From Sphingobium sp. CCH11-B1 (GTDB lineage Bacteria; Pseudomonadota; Alphaproteobacteria; Sphingomonadales; Sphingomonadaceae), in assembly GCF_001556865.1 (NCBI RefSeq), contig NZ_LSJY01000196.1, positions 1 to 6,294 on the forward strand: a stretch of 6,294 nucleotides of DNA, read 5' to 3'. The position numbers were made by a program, and so were the translations under genes. Positions 6,126 through 6,294 of this stretch are shown here, piece by piece; positions within the stretch are counted from its first letter, which is position 1, and every line of letters starts with the position of its first letter. Under the pieces are notes generated by a model, which saw only the letters and a program-made list of their open reading frames with translations, had not been told where the DNA came from and made no database searches.

Positions 6126-6294
6126 GATGCGTCTCCAGATTGGGGGGTGAAGGGACTGAGGCGGTAGTCGCCGGTCGCGGCGTCGAGCCCTTCGACGCGG
6201 GCCAGTTCGGCGAGGCGCCGGCCGTGTCCGTCGCGGACCAGCACGGCGATCAGGTCGATGGTCTCGGCCAGCAGCGCGCGCGGGACCGTGACGA
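6122..6294 (-). CDS. trbB: TrbB, conjugal transfer ATPase (VirB11-like), C-terminal 56 residues only
   Basis: This is the 3' end of a gene that enters from the right edge; 56 codons and a TGA stop are visible. The peptide begins VTVPRALLAETIDLIAVLVR, continues with GHGRRLAELARVEGL and ends GDYRLSPFTPQSGDAS. This matches the end of TrbB/VirB11 traffic ATPases, where a segment of the type 'PR.LIAE.I..I' is followed by 'R...E...V.GL' and a short tail after 'GDY'. TrbB is a hexameric cytoplasmic ATPase that energises pilus assembly and substrate transfer at the base of the secretion channel. The Walker motifs lie outside the window and cannot be checked. Its stop overlaps the trbC start as ATGA, which fits the usual trbB-trbC order. 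The identification rests on this tail plus the neighbouring genes. Confidence 0.88.
   Translation of the reverse strand, partial: VTVPRALLAETIDLIAVLVRDGHGRRLAELARVEGLDAATGDYRLSPFTPQSGDAS
6132..6136 (-). promoter_or_regulatory. Ribosome binding site of trbC
   Basis: Read on the minus strand this is GGAGA, with about 7 bases between GGAG and the trbC ATG at 6125-6123. It lies inside the end of trbB and supports the chosen trbC start. Confidence 0.7.

Noticed and set aside
1..6294. Search for tRNA, IS, CRISPR, oriT, integrase or cargo genes
   Set aside because: The window is continuous minus-strand coding sequence with junctions of six bases or fewer, and nothing of these kinds is visible.

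Overview
The window is a stretch of one operon, read entirely on the minus strand. It encodes the P-type (RP4/Ti-type trb) mating-pair-formation apparatus, a conjugative type IV secretion system. In transcription order, from the right edge to the left edge, it holds the 3' end of trbB (6294-6122), trbC (6125-5793), trbD (5793-5524), trbE (5527-3056), trbJ (3059-2343), a trbK-alt type small gene (2336-2076), trbL (2079-724), trbF (719-39), and what should be the first few codons of trbG at the left edge. This is the canonical B-C-D-E-J-K-L-F-G order, and both ends of the operon lie outside the window.

The DNA is GC-rich, and the codon use and protein wording resemble trb loci of alphaproteobacterial integrative elements and plasmids. 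The small two-cysteine TrbK-alt protein, rather than an RP4-like TrbK lipoprotein, points to Alphaproteobacteria, possibly Sphingomonadales or Rhizobiales. That placement is inferred from family resemblance, not proven. No relaxase, integrase, origin of transfer or cargo gene lies in the window, so plasmid versus integrative element cannot be decided.

The genes work as one machine in the cell envelope. TrbB and TrbE are the cytoplasmic ATPases. TrbD and TrbL (VirB3- and VirB6-like) and TrbF (VirB8-like) form the inner-membrane platform. TrbC is the pilin, TrbJ is a secreted, VirB5-like coiled-coil protein, and TrbG (VirB9-like) would belong to the periplasmic/outer-membrane core. TrbK-alt is a presumed entry-exclusion or small accessory protein.

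Packing is extremely tight. There are ATGA stop/start overlaps at trbB/C, trbD/E, trbE/J and trbK/L, a one-base overlap at trbC/D, and gaps of only 6 and 4 bases at trbJ/K and trbL/F. This implies one polycistronic mRNA with translational coupling. No promoter, terminator, tRNA, IS, CRISPR array or gene-free stretch over 300 bases is visible.

Most of the window is an ordinary conjugation operon; I do not see a new system. Three points deserve a second look. The trbG start codon expected at the left edge runs into an in-frame TGA after four codons. Two mutually exclusive hairpins lie immediately after the trbC start codon. A T5/T7 homopolymer cluster of rare codons near the trbC 3' end would give a TrbC-TrbD fusion upon -1 slippage.
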